From positions 73,884,858-73,948,857 of the forward strand of contig OY757010.1 in assembly GCA_963580285.1 (NCBI GenBank): DNA of 64,000 nt, given 5' to 3'. A model generated the notes under the pieces. That model had not been told where the DNA came from. It ran no database searches and worked only from the letters and a program-made list of their open reading frames with translations. Position numbers and translations under genes: made by a program. The stretch comes from Lucinisca nassula. Its lineage: Eukaryota; Mollusca; Bivalvia; Lucinida; Lucinidae. Shown piece by piece: positions 32,390 to 43,121 of this stretch; position 1 is the first letter of the stretch, and every line of letters begins with the position of its first letter.

Positions 32390-32530
32390 AATGCATACAC
32401 CTTCAGGGGAGGCAACTCTTGCAAAAGTATTTTGTCTCTTATACTAATAGGGGTCAACTCGTAAAGGAAAGAATTTGCTCCTGAGGAGCAAATTCTTTCC
32501 ATTAAGAGCAGACCCCTTTTTCAGTATGTC
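32390..32530. repeat. Hairpin repeat
   Basis: GGAAAGAATTTGCTCC TGAGGAGCAAATTCTTTCC is a perfect ~38-bp palindrome (32467-32504) with outer GGGGTC/GACCCC pairing. Related to 13560-13622. Confidence 0.6.
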
Positions 32531-32940
32531 AGGGCTTACAGAAAAGCGAAAGGGAGGAAGTCTCGAAAATTGTTTCACTTTGAAACAAAGTGGCAGAAAA
32601 ATCTATCAGGTGTTCCCATTCACCTGGGAAGTAGACTAATACATGTAGCCCAGAAGCTACAGAGAGGACATGGTGTCATGTAAATGAGTTTTACTTATAT
32701 TTCCATACTGTGGGTTGTCACGTTTAGTTAATTTGCCGTGAGATCTGCTTATAATTCCATACTATCGAAAGACTGCTCAAACCTCGATACGACGCTGCCT
32801 TTTGATGCGTCTGATCAGTGTTTTCGTTGATTGCAAATGTCCCATGTCAGGACCGTCTTGTCATGGTGAATGAAATAAAAGTGGGACAAGTACCCGAAAA
32901 ATAAATCCGCCAGCGTTCAAGTACAGGACCATTTTTCCTC
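32531..32940. other. No feature recognised
   Basis: Nothing supported. Confidence 0.4.
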
Positions 32941-33035
32941 CATCACGGAAATACGCCTATATAAGTTTCGACCCCAGTAAACCCCACTTTTTATAGTAAA
33001 ACTGGGATTTACAGGGGTATACGTTATTTTTAACA
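32941..33035 (+). mobile_element. FB-MITE fragment (left third)
   Basis: CATCACGGAAATACGCCTAT to GGGGTATACGTTATTTTT. The core and right end are lost. Confidence 0.7.
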
Positions 33036-33170
33036 CACAAAGATTGTGTAGGCTGAAGGGTACATGCATATTGTTTCAATGCGGCTCATTGCTTACAGTA
33101 AGAAATGCCTGAAAACAAGATAATATAGCGATACAAACATCTTTTTATCATGTGTCTGAGAGTGTGATAA

Positions 33171-33697
33171 TATAGGGATCAACCATTGTTTTTCATGCAG
33201 TAACATTTGCCGGATCCCGAGGAAGCTGTTTGAACATGAGGCCGCTAGGCCGAATGTTCAAATATCTTCCGAGGGATCCGGCAAATGTTAATGCAATGAA
33301 ATAGCCATGGATGATCGTTGTTCTTGCATAACTTACGAATCCGACAGCAAATATTGACGAAAACGCCCCAAAGCTCCATATGAATTCCATATAAACTCTT
33401 CAAATGCGACAGGCAAACCAAAATGGCGGCCAGTTCAGAATGTTGTTTACATTGACGTTGTCATGCAGTTACGTCATCATAGAACCCTAAAACGCTACGT
33501 TCAGGGCGATAACATTACGTCGCTCAACGTAACGTAAACAAAGCAAGGCCCGTCTTGTGATATCAAAAGCTCAAAATCCATGTTCAAACAGCACTCGAAT
33601 TTCATGATTTGAACATGGTTTTGCTGTTTGAGCACGGCTTTCGGTCCATTTGACAATGGCTTCAAACAGCCATGCGCATAGGTATTTATGCAAGAAC
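33171..33697 (+). mobile_element. TA-525 element
   Basis: About 525 bp, TAGGGATCAACCATTG to GGTATTTATGCAAGAA, matching inverted 62496-63019. Contains a strong hairpin (TTTGCCGGATCCCGAGGAAG ... CTTCCGAGGGATCCGGCAAA at 33209-33287) and a second around CAAACAGC/GCTGTTTG at 33583-33680. Preceded by a CG-element scrap (CTGAGAGTGT). No ORF. Confidence 0.75.
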
Positions 33698-34504
33698 GCC
33701 ACTTATTACATTTCTAACAATGAATTACCTATTTTTCTCGGTGAAAGAAAACCCGATAATCGTTCAACAGTGCAGTATTTCATTTCTTCGTTTCGAACGT
33801 TTTGACGTCATAATTGCTAGGCGACGTTGTTGACGTCGTTGGTAACAACAATAACAATAGTTAACGTGTGGCGGAAAATCTGATAAAATCATAGAAATCA
33901 GACTTCAATTTTCGCGTCCATTTGACGAGTTTGAAGAGAGACCTGCAACACGAAGATAAAGTATTATTTTCTTGAAAATACACTTCTAATTTCATGACAT
34001 TTGTGCATTTGTATTTAAAGGACAGGATGATTTTCGCGTTGAAATGAAAACAAGATGGCGACTGATTTTCAAACTAAAAAAACGCCTCCTGAAATCCATA
34101 CCCTGACGGGAACTATTTTGGTTGGAAGTCAGAATGGTTGAATTTGAAAATTCAAAGGAAAAACATAAATGGAAATGTAATAAACAGTTTATTTTGTTGT
34201 TTTGATTGATTACGGAGAAATAATTCACTCGTGTTCTAAGGCTTTCGTGTAAAAAAAAGTAAAAAAAAAAAACTCGTTCGCTATCGCTCACTCGTTTTTT
34301 TTTACTCGGAAGCCTTAGAACATACTCCTGGTTTTTACTACCCAAAAAATCAAGGTATAGACATTTTAGCCTCTCCAGAAGAACAGCTCTGTTTATTTTC
34401 ACTTGTCAAAATGAACTTCAATAAATCTCAATTTCACACTGATAAGCCCCACTAATTGTTTAAGCATATGGTGAACATTCATTCATGAAAATTTCACTTT
34501 TGTT
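33698..34504. other. No gene seen; one hairpin
   Basis: A fold-back at 34230-34362 (GTGTTCTAAGGCTTTCGTGT / ACTCGGAAGCCTTAGAACAT) with A- and T-tracts. Apparent ORFs cross this hairpin and are not supported. Confidence 0.5.
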
Positions 34505-34705
34505 TGTTTGGATATAAGGTTTAACGTCCCCATAAACACTGTTTCGGGCATGCTTCCAATTTTGTGGGACTCTAACCCGACACTAAGATGAAATGACATC
34601 TCAAGCCCTGTCGACAAATGAAACCAAAAAGTTTTATAAGCATGAACGATCCAACTTGCACGCTTTGCCTGGGCAGGCTTAGATCCTCTAAGCGATTTAC
34701 CAGTT
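34505..34705 (-). mobile_element. SINE-D, partial, abutting a second copy
   Basis: 3' two thirds of SINE-D. Its sequence breaks off at TTTACCAG, where the tail of the next SINE-D begins, so the second copy probably inserted into this one. Confidence 0.75.
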
Positions 34706-35010
34706 TTGTTATGTTTGTTGATTTGAGGTTTAACGTCCCCGTTAACACTGTAAAGGTCATTTTGGAGACGTTGCTTCCAATTTTGATGGACTTTTACCCG
34801 ACATTGAGATGAAATGACATCTCAAGCCCTGTCACCAAATGAAACCAAAAAGGTTTATAAGCATATCGATCCAACTTGCACGCTTTGCCTGGGCAGGCTT
34901 AGATCCTCTACGCGATTTACAAGTATTCGTGTATAGTCGGGTTCAGCTATGCGTGGAAGCATCATGCAGCCATCTATTTCTTCAAGCCCCGATGGGTGGG
35001 GCGGGGCCAT
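34706..35010 (-). mobile_element. SINE-D, full length
   Basis: From GGCCCCGCCCCACCCATCGG (near 35000) to the TTTGTTGATTTGAGG tail complement at 34706, in tandem with the copy at 34505. Confidence 0.85.
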
Positions 35011-35214
35011 CTTAAACAATTGAGAATATGTAGGTTTCCACATAAAGTACCACTCCCTATTCATCAACATAAGATGCATCCAGTGACACTAATGTACAGG
35101 GGTTTTCCAGGGGTGGGGGGGAGGGGGTATTGTTGGTCCTTAGGATAGGACACATTCAGTGATAACAACCAGGGATCACGGGTATGCCCAAGTCTGTCAT
35201 GTTCATGTAGGGCT

Positions 35215-35480
35215 TTTGTTATGTTTTTGTTCAGGTTTTATGCCCCAGTAAACATGATTGAGACATTGTTTCTGCTTTTGTGGGTCTTTTTACCCAACAC
35301 TGAGATTAAATGACATCTCAAGCCCTACCACGCAAAAGAATCACGATGGTTAAATGGAAGTTCCTACACCAATCCCTTTATCTGGACAGTCTAGGACCTT
35401 CTGAGCGTTTAACTAGCACTCACATTGGACTATGGACCCCACCTCTGATCCATGTATTTTATTGTTCCTTATTACAAGAT
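35215..35480 (-). mobile_element. SINE-D, diverged
   Basis: TTCAGGTTTTATGCCCCAGT, GTGGGTCTTTTTACCCAACA and GACATCTCAAGCCCTACC match; the 5' part is strongly diverged. Third member of a SINE-D cluster. Confidence 0.65.
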
Positions 35481-35514
35481 GCACATCGTTCAGTAGAAAT
35501 GATACTTGATACAT

Positions 35515-35730
35515 TTATTTGCTTTTATGGCCCTTGCAAGATTATTTCCCTTATTTCTAGCCGATCGTAAATCAGAGGTGGGCTAAGACCGGAGTACGGG
35601 AGAAAAACCACATGGACTTCCGTTATAGAGCTTGATGTCTCGCATGTGATCCCAGTCAGGCTCGTGAGAGACCTGAAATTTAACAAAGTCAGAGCTCTTA
35701 CCCATTATGCCACAGAGGCCCGCTGGTTGG
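35515..35730 (-). mobile_element. SINE-E
   Basis: TTTTATGGCCCTTGCAAGAT, CCGATCGTAAATCAGAGGTG and a worn tRNA-like head (GCCACAGAGGCCCG at the right end). Confidence 0.75.
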
Positions 35731-36172
35731 GGCTGCTTAGTAATGCATTAATGAGGCTGTTCAAACAAATACCACTGTACTTTACCAAAATTAAATCAGC
35801 CTGGAAACCCAACATCTCTGTGTAAGATGTGGGATACACAAGGGTGTACATTTCACAGACTGGCTAAGGTGATGTCTAATTAGCTTTCCCTGGAGGAACA
35901 TTCCAGTCTGGAACTGAAATGCCTAATTTGAAAAAAAAAAAAAAAACATGAAAGAAATTCAGATGTCCAAATATTTTTTATTTGCACAACGTTTCACCCT
36001 GCATTTGGCCTGCATCAGATGTAATAAACAAGTAGACAGAAAATGACATCAAGGTCACAGATGGCGTCAAGATGAAACACGTTAGTTGGCGTAATATTTA
36101 TCAATATTTATACATATTACTGGCAGAGCAAACATAAATGAAGTCAGCAAAAACTTTATAAAGACTCATTAC
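35731..36172. other. No feature recognised
   Basis: Poly(A) tract at 35932-35946. Nothing else supported. Confidence 0.35.
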
Positions 36173-36357
36173 CCTTATCCTGCTGAATATTTTAATTGGC
36201 CACACCCAATTCTGAATATCAGCCAATCAGCTGACATAATAAAATGTTTTCTTTCAAATTCACAAGCTGAAAGACAGTGTAGATCCTGATCAGATGGATT
36301 CTTCCACAGTCATCTGATCCGGATCCACATTGTTTGCAAAGGCATGGCAGGATAAGG
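36173..36357. mobile_element. MITE with CCTTATCCTGC ends
   Basis: CCTTATCCTGC and GCAGGATAAGG ends. The core AAAGACAGTGTAGATCCTGA ... CCGGATCCACATTGTTTGCA resembles the pB-MITE core, but TTAA is not present. Confidence 0.65.
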
Positions 36358-36584
36358 TCTAAATTACTATTATGAAGTTTTTATGTTTGTCTTGCATGTT
36401 TGGTCATAAATCAGAATTAATTACAATACGTGTACAACCACATGTTGATAAATTCTACAAGAGCTGCCAAATATTTGATAAATTGAGGTGCTCAGTCGGA
36501 GCAACTTTTAGTGAGTTTTACGCTGGAGTAAACACTTGTGAATTATTTCAATCGATAAAAAAGCAGCAACAAACAAACAAATAA

Positions 36585-36930
36585 ACTCTATGTAATATTT
36601 CCGATAATCCACTAGTGGATTAAATATGCAAATTAGCTAGATAAACGTCCCGTAACGTTACATGTACGACGTCCTTAACGACGTCGCGTTTACTAACGGC
36701 GGAACATTGACATTTTTGTAAACAATCGTGAATAAAATGCGTTTTAAATGTCATATGATAAGTAGAATCTTGCATTCGCGCTCTTGTCGCGATGATTGAA
36801 TTTATTAAACTCGTTGGGGAAAAAGGATAAAATGCTCGACAAAGACTCGCATTTTATCCCTTTTCCTAAACTCGTTTAATAAATAATTTATTCAATAATA
36901 CATGGACACACATGTAAGATCCTCTATGCC
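36585..36930 (+). mobile_element. CG-element, copy with intact insertion site
   Basis: Carries AATCCACTAGTGGATTAAAT uninterrupted, GTACGACGTCCTTAACGACG, and a hairpin around GATAAAATGCTCGAC ... CGCATTTTATCCCTTTTCC. Ends CATGTAAGATCCTCTA. The reference for the nested insertion at 62496-63019. Confidence 0.75.
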
Positions 36931-37287
36931 AGGTCGATGGGAATTCGGGGAGTATTTGACGAAGAAAAGTGGATATTTTTATATATTTGCTGAGTACCGG
37001 CATATATATATAGCGTAGTGTCGCGCGATTTTGGTCACATGGAACAAAGTCACTCCCCCAACCAATTATAACTTTGATTCTGTCAACCCAGTGATTTCAG
37101 AGAAGTACAGGAAAAATGATGATGGACGGACTGACAGGTGAACGGACCTCGACGGCGGACAACGGAACATGAAAGCCGTATGCTCTCCCGTAGACATCTG
37201 GCCTTTTAGAATGAAGGGCATATGGTTGTAGTTTACATATTTTTTAAATCGGTCGCGTAGATTTGACTAATTATTATTTCTCTATTT

Positions 37288-37475
37288 CGCATTTTTAGCT
37301 CGGCTGTTTTCGAAGAAAACGACGAGGTGTTGTCATATTTAATATTGTAGCTCTGGCGTCGTCTGCGTCGTCGGGCAAAAAACATTGGACATTTTGTAAT
37401 ATCTCGGACTAGTTGTTCATTATGAAAAGCGGCTGTAGCCGAGCATCGGCGCCCCCATGCGGTGCTCTTGTTTCC
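37288..37475 (-). mobile_element. DNA-element copy (CAGCCGAGCTAAAAATG family)
   Basis: Inverted relative of 18700-18952: TTTTAGCTCGGCTGTTTTCG, GTCGTCTGCGTCGTCG, ATTTTGTAATATCTCGGACT and CATGCGGTGCTCTTG. Confidence 0.6.
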
Positions 37476-37514
37476 ATATAAGCAGGGTCTGTCCTGGATA
37501 TTGAAGAGACATGG

Positions 37515-37655
37515 GACTTTATTTATCCACAAAACCATAGATTGTGGGTACTCGTTAGAACCGCCTCCCTGATGCGGTTCTAACGAGTACCGGGAGGCGG
37601 TTCCAATGAGTACCCCCATTCTATGTTTTATGCAGAAATACAAAAAATATCAGAA
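37515..37655. mobile_element. FB-MITE core, triplicated half-palindrome
   Basis: TAGATTGTGGGTACTCGTTA GAACCGCCTC, then two successive inverted arms (GCGGTTCTAACGAGTACC and GGCGGTTCCAATGAGTACC). Confidence 0.65.
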
Positions 37656-37659
37656 TTTT

Positions 37660-37955
37660 TATGCCCCCGGAATCGAGATTCGTTTGGGGAGGGGGGGGGC
37701 ATATAGTTTTTGGTCTGTTTGTCCGTTTGTCTGTTTGTCTGTCTACAAAAACCTTCACATTTGGCATAACTTTTGAATGGTACATGTAATAGGTAGAACT
37801 TTCCTATTTCACATGCGTATACCTTATCACAAGACCATTCGAGTGGTACCATAATTTTTGATCTCCTGATTTTTGACCAACTTTTTTTTCAAAATTTTAA
37901 CATTGGCAACATTGAGCATAACTTGTGAATGGCGCTGTTCGGGGGGCATCAGTGT
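37660..37955 (+). mobile_element. ATGCCCCCGG element, short copy
   Basis: Begins TTTTTATGCCCCCGG with GGGGGGGGGCATATAG nearby and a (TCTGTTTG)n tract, and ends near CGGGGGGCATCAGTGTTTC. Same family as 5189 and 20978 but without a satellite. Confidence 0.65.
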
Positions 37956-37984
37956 TTCAAAAACACATCTTGTTTTATCTGAAA

Positions 37985-38277
37985 ATTGTCATTTTCTGGT
38001 GGTAAAAGTTTCAACATTCAACATCAAATGAAAAATTGAAGCGAGGCGGTTCTTACGAGTACCCACAATCTATGTTTCTGAGCAGAAATAAGAAAAACAT
38101 ATATTTTTCTTATTTCTGCTCAAAACATCGATTGTGAATACTCGTTAGAACCGCCTCGGCAATGTATGTTTTTGAGCAGAAATAAGAAAAATAATGTAAG
38201 CCCCTACAAACCCCAGTTTTACAATATAAAAGTGGGGTTTAATGGAGTCAAAATTATATAGGCATGTTTTCGTGAGG
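37985..38277 (-). mobile_element. FB-MITE, rearranged
   Basis: GAGGCGGTTCTTACGAGTAC, repeated GAGCAGAAATAAGAAAAA blocks, CCCCAGTTTTACAATATAAA and the end ATAGGCATGTTTTCGTGAGG. Left part diverged. Confidence 0.75.
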
Positions 38278-38600
38278 TAAAAAAAAATCCGTTCCTCGGC
38301 ATGCCTCGTGATACCGGACAGTGACCCTCGGGACGGATTTTTTTTATCCACCCACACCCATGTAAGATTCTCAATATATTGTCTTCACGTGTCTCATGTA
38401 CTAACAAATACTTGGGAATTATTCTAAATAAGCTCTACCAGGACCTCGCTTCCAATTATGCAAATTTGATTGTTTTCTGACTAGCTTGATACTGAATGCA
38501 CTAAAGTAAACGCTTTCTGTCTAGACTCAACAATTTTAGAAGACTTTTCAATGTCTAAAAAGTTCAGACAAGCATATAAAGTGGGGCAAAGAGACACTGT
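38278..38600. other. No gene seen; small palindrome
   Basis: AAAAAAAATCCGTTCC and GGACGGATTTTTTTT (38278-38346) pair around GGCATGCC. Nothing else. Confidence 0.4.
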
Positions 38601-38641
38601 GAAATACAAAATTGCGTTTTCTTTTTTTCTTTCCCTCAAGC

Positions 38642-38857
38642 TATATTGATGGTCTTAAAGTGAAAGCAATTTGCGACAACCAACAAAATAATCTTACTGT
38701 GGTTTTAAATTCAAGAAACGCATCAGATCTAATAAGAGTCGTTTACCACTCTAGACGCTATCAGTTTCGTTATTGGACTGATAAAATTTGCGATCAAACG
38801 CACATCAGCCAGTGGGTTCGCACAAAGCGTATAGATTTTTGGAAGTTGATCTTGTAG
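38642..38857 (+). other. Unidentified ORF, possible 3' exon
   Basis: A long pyrimidine tract ending TTTCTTTCCCTCAAG at 38641 looks like a splice acceptor. It is followed by 71 open codons (IDGLKVKAICDNQQNNLTVV, YHSRRYQFRYWTDKICDQ) to TAG at 38855-38857. The composition is protein-like, but no family is recognised and the upstream exons would lie in or beyond the repeats. Chance or a TE fragment are alternatives. Confidence 0.3.
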
Positions 38858-38999
38858 ATAACACAATACTATATCCGGTACTATGCCGCCTCACCACTTT
38901 TCCGCTGTTATCCGTCTAAAAAAATACTCCTTATGACCCAGTACTGGGATTAGCATTGATCGTCGTTGAATATCAAGACCTGATTTCATAAGATTTTAT

Positions 39000-40460
39000 G
39001 CAGGTTTTTCAAATTATACAAAAAAGAATGGCAATGAAAAACAAAAACGAAGAACACGTTCACACGAACCATATCCATACGCCTTTGAAAATGAAACTCT
39101 TTCACTCCTCAGGAGAAGTCAGGAGAATGCTTAGATATTACCCAGGAGAATATTCGCATTCAGCAGGAAAATGATTCCACTTTAAAACTCCTGCTTCGGT
39201 GGAAAAGAAGTAATGAGAAGCCTAGGTGGTCTGCAGTAGCACCTTACTGCAAAGAGTTTAAAGCCTAATGGCATGAATGGAATACAATAGAACATAGAGA
39301 CAATGGCCTTTATAAGAGGCATGAGAATGACGTTTGTAATGATGCAAAGTATCTCTTCCTTGTGCCTGCTATTTTGAGAAGGGAAGTTTTCCGGCAGCTT
39401 CATAAATACATCACTGCTGGACATTTGGGAAGGCGCAAACCGTATGATAAAATCAAGAAAAGATTTTATTGTAGTAATATGTATAAGGATGTGTCCTACT
39501 GGTGTAGGACATGTTCAACATGCGGTTCAAGAAAGATGCCGTAAATGCGTGCAAAAGCCCCTATGCGGCAGTACAATGTTAGTTGTCCAATGGAACGCAT
39601 CGGGGTCGATTTTTGTGGTCCTTATCCAATTTCTAAGAAGGGTAACAAATATCTGATGGTTGTGTCCTGCTATTTTACGAAATGGGCGGACGCAATTCCC
39701 CTGATACACAAGAGGCAAGGACGGTTGCCTCTAAGCTAGTAAACAGATTTATATCAATATTTGGAGTACCCCTGCAGTTACATACAGACCTGGGAATAAA
39801 TTTTGAAGCCAAAGTTTTTCAAGAAGTCTTCATGCTTTGGGGTATTAACAAAACAAGGACAACTATTCGTCGGCCACAGTCAGATGGATTGGTTGAAAGA
39901 GCAAATCGTTCCATTCAAAATATGATTGCTTCCTATATATCGGATAAGCAAGATGACTGGGACGAACATATCCCCCTGCTTATGATGGCATATAGATCTT
40001 CAATTCATGAGACGACGGGGATTTCACCAGCCATGATGATGTTTGGAAGGGATTTGACATTCCCTATAGATATAACTTTAGGTAGACCTATAAGGAAGGA
40101 TAGACTCTCTGCAGCTGAACATGCCTATCAACTAGAGCAGAAGCTACTGGATGTTCATGATTTCGCCCGAAAGCAATTAAACATTTCGAGTGAGAGGATG
40201 AAAAGAAGGTATGACGTTAAGTTCATAAAAACCCATATAAATTGAGAGATGCTGTTTGGTACTTTAGTCCCAAACGCAAAATTGGATTCAATCCAAAACT
40301 CCAAAGACCTTGGAGAGGACTTATGGTAGTTGTGAAAATTCTGAAAGATGTTTTATTCAGAATACAGTCTGGCCCAAGAGCAAAACCCCTGGTTGTACAT
40401 CTCGACAAACTGAAACCTTATTTAGGGGATGACAAACCAGATTGGTTGGTCGCTAAATAG
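39000..40460 (+). pseudogene. Ty3/Gypsy retrotransposon pol: integrase with GPY/F domain, decayed
   Basis: Frame 2 from about 39095 reads LLLRWKRSNEKPRWSAV, then the zinc-binding region (VFRQLHKYITAGHLGRRKPY, CRTCSTC at about 39512). A stop at 39542 precedes the core start GVDFCGPYP (first Asp, codon 39608). A frame change near 39712 leads to LHTDLGINFE (second Asp, codon 39787) and RPQSDGLVERANRS (Glu, 35 residues after the second Asp: the D,D-35-E arrangement). A further frame change near 40240 leads to a GPY/F-type C-terminus (PKLQRPWRGLMVVVKIL, VVHLDKLKPY). This enzyme joins retrotransposon cDNA to host DNA. There is a further stop at about 39263. Reverse transcriptase and RNase H are missing, so the copy is 5'-truncated. 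No 5' LTR is seen. Confidence 0.9.
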
Positions 40461-41080
40461 GTTAAGACTGGAGTATCTGATGGTGAACAGAACAAAAACT
40501 GTTTTCAGCAACACATTCAGGATAATATTAGTTGGTTACTTACAAGCAAATATGCGCCCCCCCCCCCCTCCCCTTGAAAAAAAAATCAAGCTTAAAAAAA
40601 TGACAAAGATTAACATCGAATTATCAGATAATCAAACTTAAGATGAAGAGCAACTGTTTCAGGTCTACTATCATTTCTTTTTATTAGCATTATTATGGAC
40701 AGCTTTATTTTTCTTTCTTTATATAAAAAAAAAATAAATAAATAACAATAATAACAGTGGTGGTAGAGATACATACAAGTTTGCCATGGCAGCACTGGAC
40801 GTCTGATAGTGGAACTATAATTGTGCAATTCACAATTAGCAAATATATATGTATATATGGCCCGTCTGTATTCTTGCCCACTATGCGATGAAATGCTGTC
40901 TCCCTGATTGTGGCATTTCTCCTCATACCTGGAAAAGAAAGATATATATAAATGTGAAGATAGTCCGTGATTTTATCTCATCATATATCAAACTGTATGT
41001 TACATAACACATTCTAGACAACAGTTGAACACCCGTTGGTTTAAGTTGATTACAAAATATAACTGGAGTTTCAACTTTCA
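40461..41080. other. Link between integrase and zinc-finger frame
   Basis: Contains a C13 run (40558) and A-rich tracts. An ATG at 40857 opens a 16-codon frame MARLYSCPLCDEMLSP with a CX2C pair, which might be the worn start of the zinc-finger protein downstream. No LTR borders recognised here. Confidence 0.35.
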
Positions 41081-41218
41081 GTTTCCTTGCATGTTGTATG
41101 AGGAATGTGTTGTATGGTTGACAATACATATACATCCTAAAAGTCTGTATTTCCTTGCATGTTGTATGAGGAATGTGTTGTATGGTTAGCTATACATATA
41201 CATTCTAAAAGTCTGTAT
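41081..41218 (+). repeat. 68-bp tandem duplication
   Basis: TTTCCTTGCATGTTGTATGA starts at 41082 and 41150; the two units differ at a few bases. Confidence 0.85.
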
Positions 41219-41381
41219 TACAAGAATGAACGCAAAGGGCGTACAAAAACGTTACAGCAATGGTGAGTGCAGCTGCTGACCTGTGATATTCGTTTGTTGA
41301 GCTTGCATGGATCATGGCTTCCATTATCTGAAACCAACAAAATTAAAATAAGGGCTGTCTTGAGTAACAAGGAAGGGTATA

Positions 41382-43110
41382 GTGGAATATAGCAGCGCTG
41401 TCTCATTAGGCTTGCTATGTTACAAGCTACCCCCGTCAAGAAAAAAAGAACAGAATATAAGACTCGTTACTCAAAAGTTTGTTTCTGTTTACTTCCGGGG
41501 ATTCAATTACCTGTGCACAATATGCTCGAACCACTACTTTAAGACGAAGTATGAAGTGCAACGACATTTGCAGGATCAACATCCTTAACATCGGACATCA
41601 CTGCTCAGTATGCAAACTGATGTTCGTTAGAAGGAACCACAAGCATGCTTGTAACGTTTGTGAGGCTGATGTGATTTACATTCATAGAGAGACAGGTATT
41701 AGGGAAGATGAGGCTAGAGAAATGATGGCTAGATTTATAAGAGAAATTCAGAATACTAAGTGGAAGTATGTTGATAGCCTAACAAATGAACCAGATAGTC
41801 CAATATCTGGATTACAGTCAATGATTGTAAAGCGAAATGATCCTGCCAGAAATCCAAGATCAAGAAAAGTGACCAGGGAGAACTCACCTATTTCACTGGA
41901 GGAGCCAGACGAGATCTCTTTAGAAGAACCTCCAATCAAGGTGACACGTATGTCTGGATCATCTCTTCTGGCTGACTGTGGCCTGTCTTCACCAACAGAT
42001 AGTAGTTCGGAATCTGAAATGGAAATTAGTTTGGATAAAAATAATGAGAACAGAAATGAAGCAGGCCCAAGAAAGGAGAAAAACAATCACAATTTGAATC
42101 AAAAAGAGACAGGACACAACAGTGAAAAAGAAAATAAGAGTGAAAAAGAAAATAAGACTGTGAAAGACAAAACAAAGGAAAAAGAAAATAAGTGTGGAAT
42201 CGACAATAAGATAATGAAGGACAAACCAAAAGAGAAAGAAAATAGGAATGAAAAAGAAAATAAGATTGTGAAAGGGAAACTAGAGGATAAAAAAATAGAA
42301 ATGTAAAAGAAAATAAAACTGTGAAAGACAGACAATAGCTTAAAGAAGGTAGGAGTGAAAAAGATTATACGACTATGAAAGACAAACCAAAGGACAAAGA
42401 AAATAAAAGTGTAAAAGAAAATATGACTGTGGAAGACAAACCAAAGGAGAAAGAAAATAAGTGTGAAAAAGATAATAAGACTGTCAAAGACAAACCAAAG
42501 GAGAAAGAAAATAGGAGTGAAAAAAAATATAGGACAGTCAATGACAAACTGAAAGAGAAAGAAACTAAGAATGAAAAAGAACATAAGCATGTGGAAGATA
42601 ATCAGAAAGCGAATGAACATAAGAGAATTAAAGAAAAAGAAATTTTGGCTGAAGTCCGAATTGTAGTAGACAAAATAAATGACCGAGAAAATAAGCGTTA
42701 GGAAGGCAAAAAGGAGGAAGGAATAGTTGACAAAATAATGAGAGAAATGACAAATCCTTATGAAGATTCAGTATCACCAATGGAAGATAGTGTATGTGAA
42801 TCAATAGACCAAGATACAAGAACCAGGTTGGAAATGGAGAGGGCAGTAGCCAGTATTTTGAGGGAACCAGAAGTACGGGAAAGTATAAATCAAACAGTAG
42901 AATCATTTAATGGAGAAGTGTTGGATTATATGACAGATTGTGCAGCGGAGGAGATAATAGATGAAGGTTTAGATAGGATGGTTGTTGAAGAAACTGAAAT
43001 TTTAGAGGTAGTAGATACCGTAATCAACAGATAATTACCAAAAATACAAGGAATGTAGCAGGTGAAAGTGTGATTGACAAAACAGTAGCAAAAACAGTGC
43101 AACAGGGGGG
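41382..43110 (+). pseudogene. Zinc-finger / Lys-Glu-rich protein, frameshifted, upstream of the KCTD ORF
   Basis: Pieces in changing frames form one directional reading. Frame 3, 41382-41588, has a C2H2 finger (YLCTICSNHYFKTKYEVQRH, CX2CX12HX4H). Frame 1, about 41590-42306, has CSVCKLMFVRRNHKHACNVC (CX2C..H.H.CX2C), then a Ser/Glu-rich region and KEKENK repeats. Frame 3, 42330-43034, has more KDKPKEKENK repeats and an acidic helical part (MTDCAAEEIIDEGLDRMVVE), with single stops at 42699 and 43032. Sense then continues in another frame (NVAGESVIDKTVAKTVQQ) up to a G10 run at 43106. A long ancestral ORF broken by about four lesions is the simplest view. DNA binding by the fingers is inferred from the family only. 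Same strand as the integrase upstream and the KCTD ORF downstream. Confidence 0.6.
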
Positions 43111-43121
43111 GGGGGAGTAGA

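Noticed and set aside
33992..34402. 136-codon minus-strand ORF
   Set aside because: Runs through a fold-back hairpin with A/T tracts (poly-Lys and poly-Phe); no domain or repeat-independent support.
39182..40245. Domesticated integrase (GIN-like host gene)
   Set aside because: Several in-frame stops and two frame changes within the integrase, so no functional host protein from this copy.
42026..42620. Phe/Ser-rich minus-strand ORFs (up to 173 codons)
   Set aside because: Antisense of the Lys/Glu-rich coding minisatellite (AAAGAAAAT-type repeats); no independent support.
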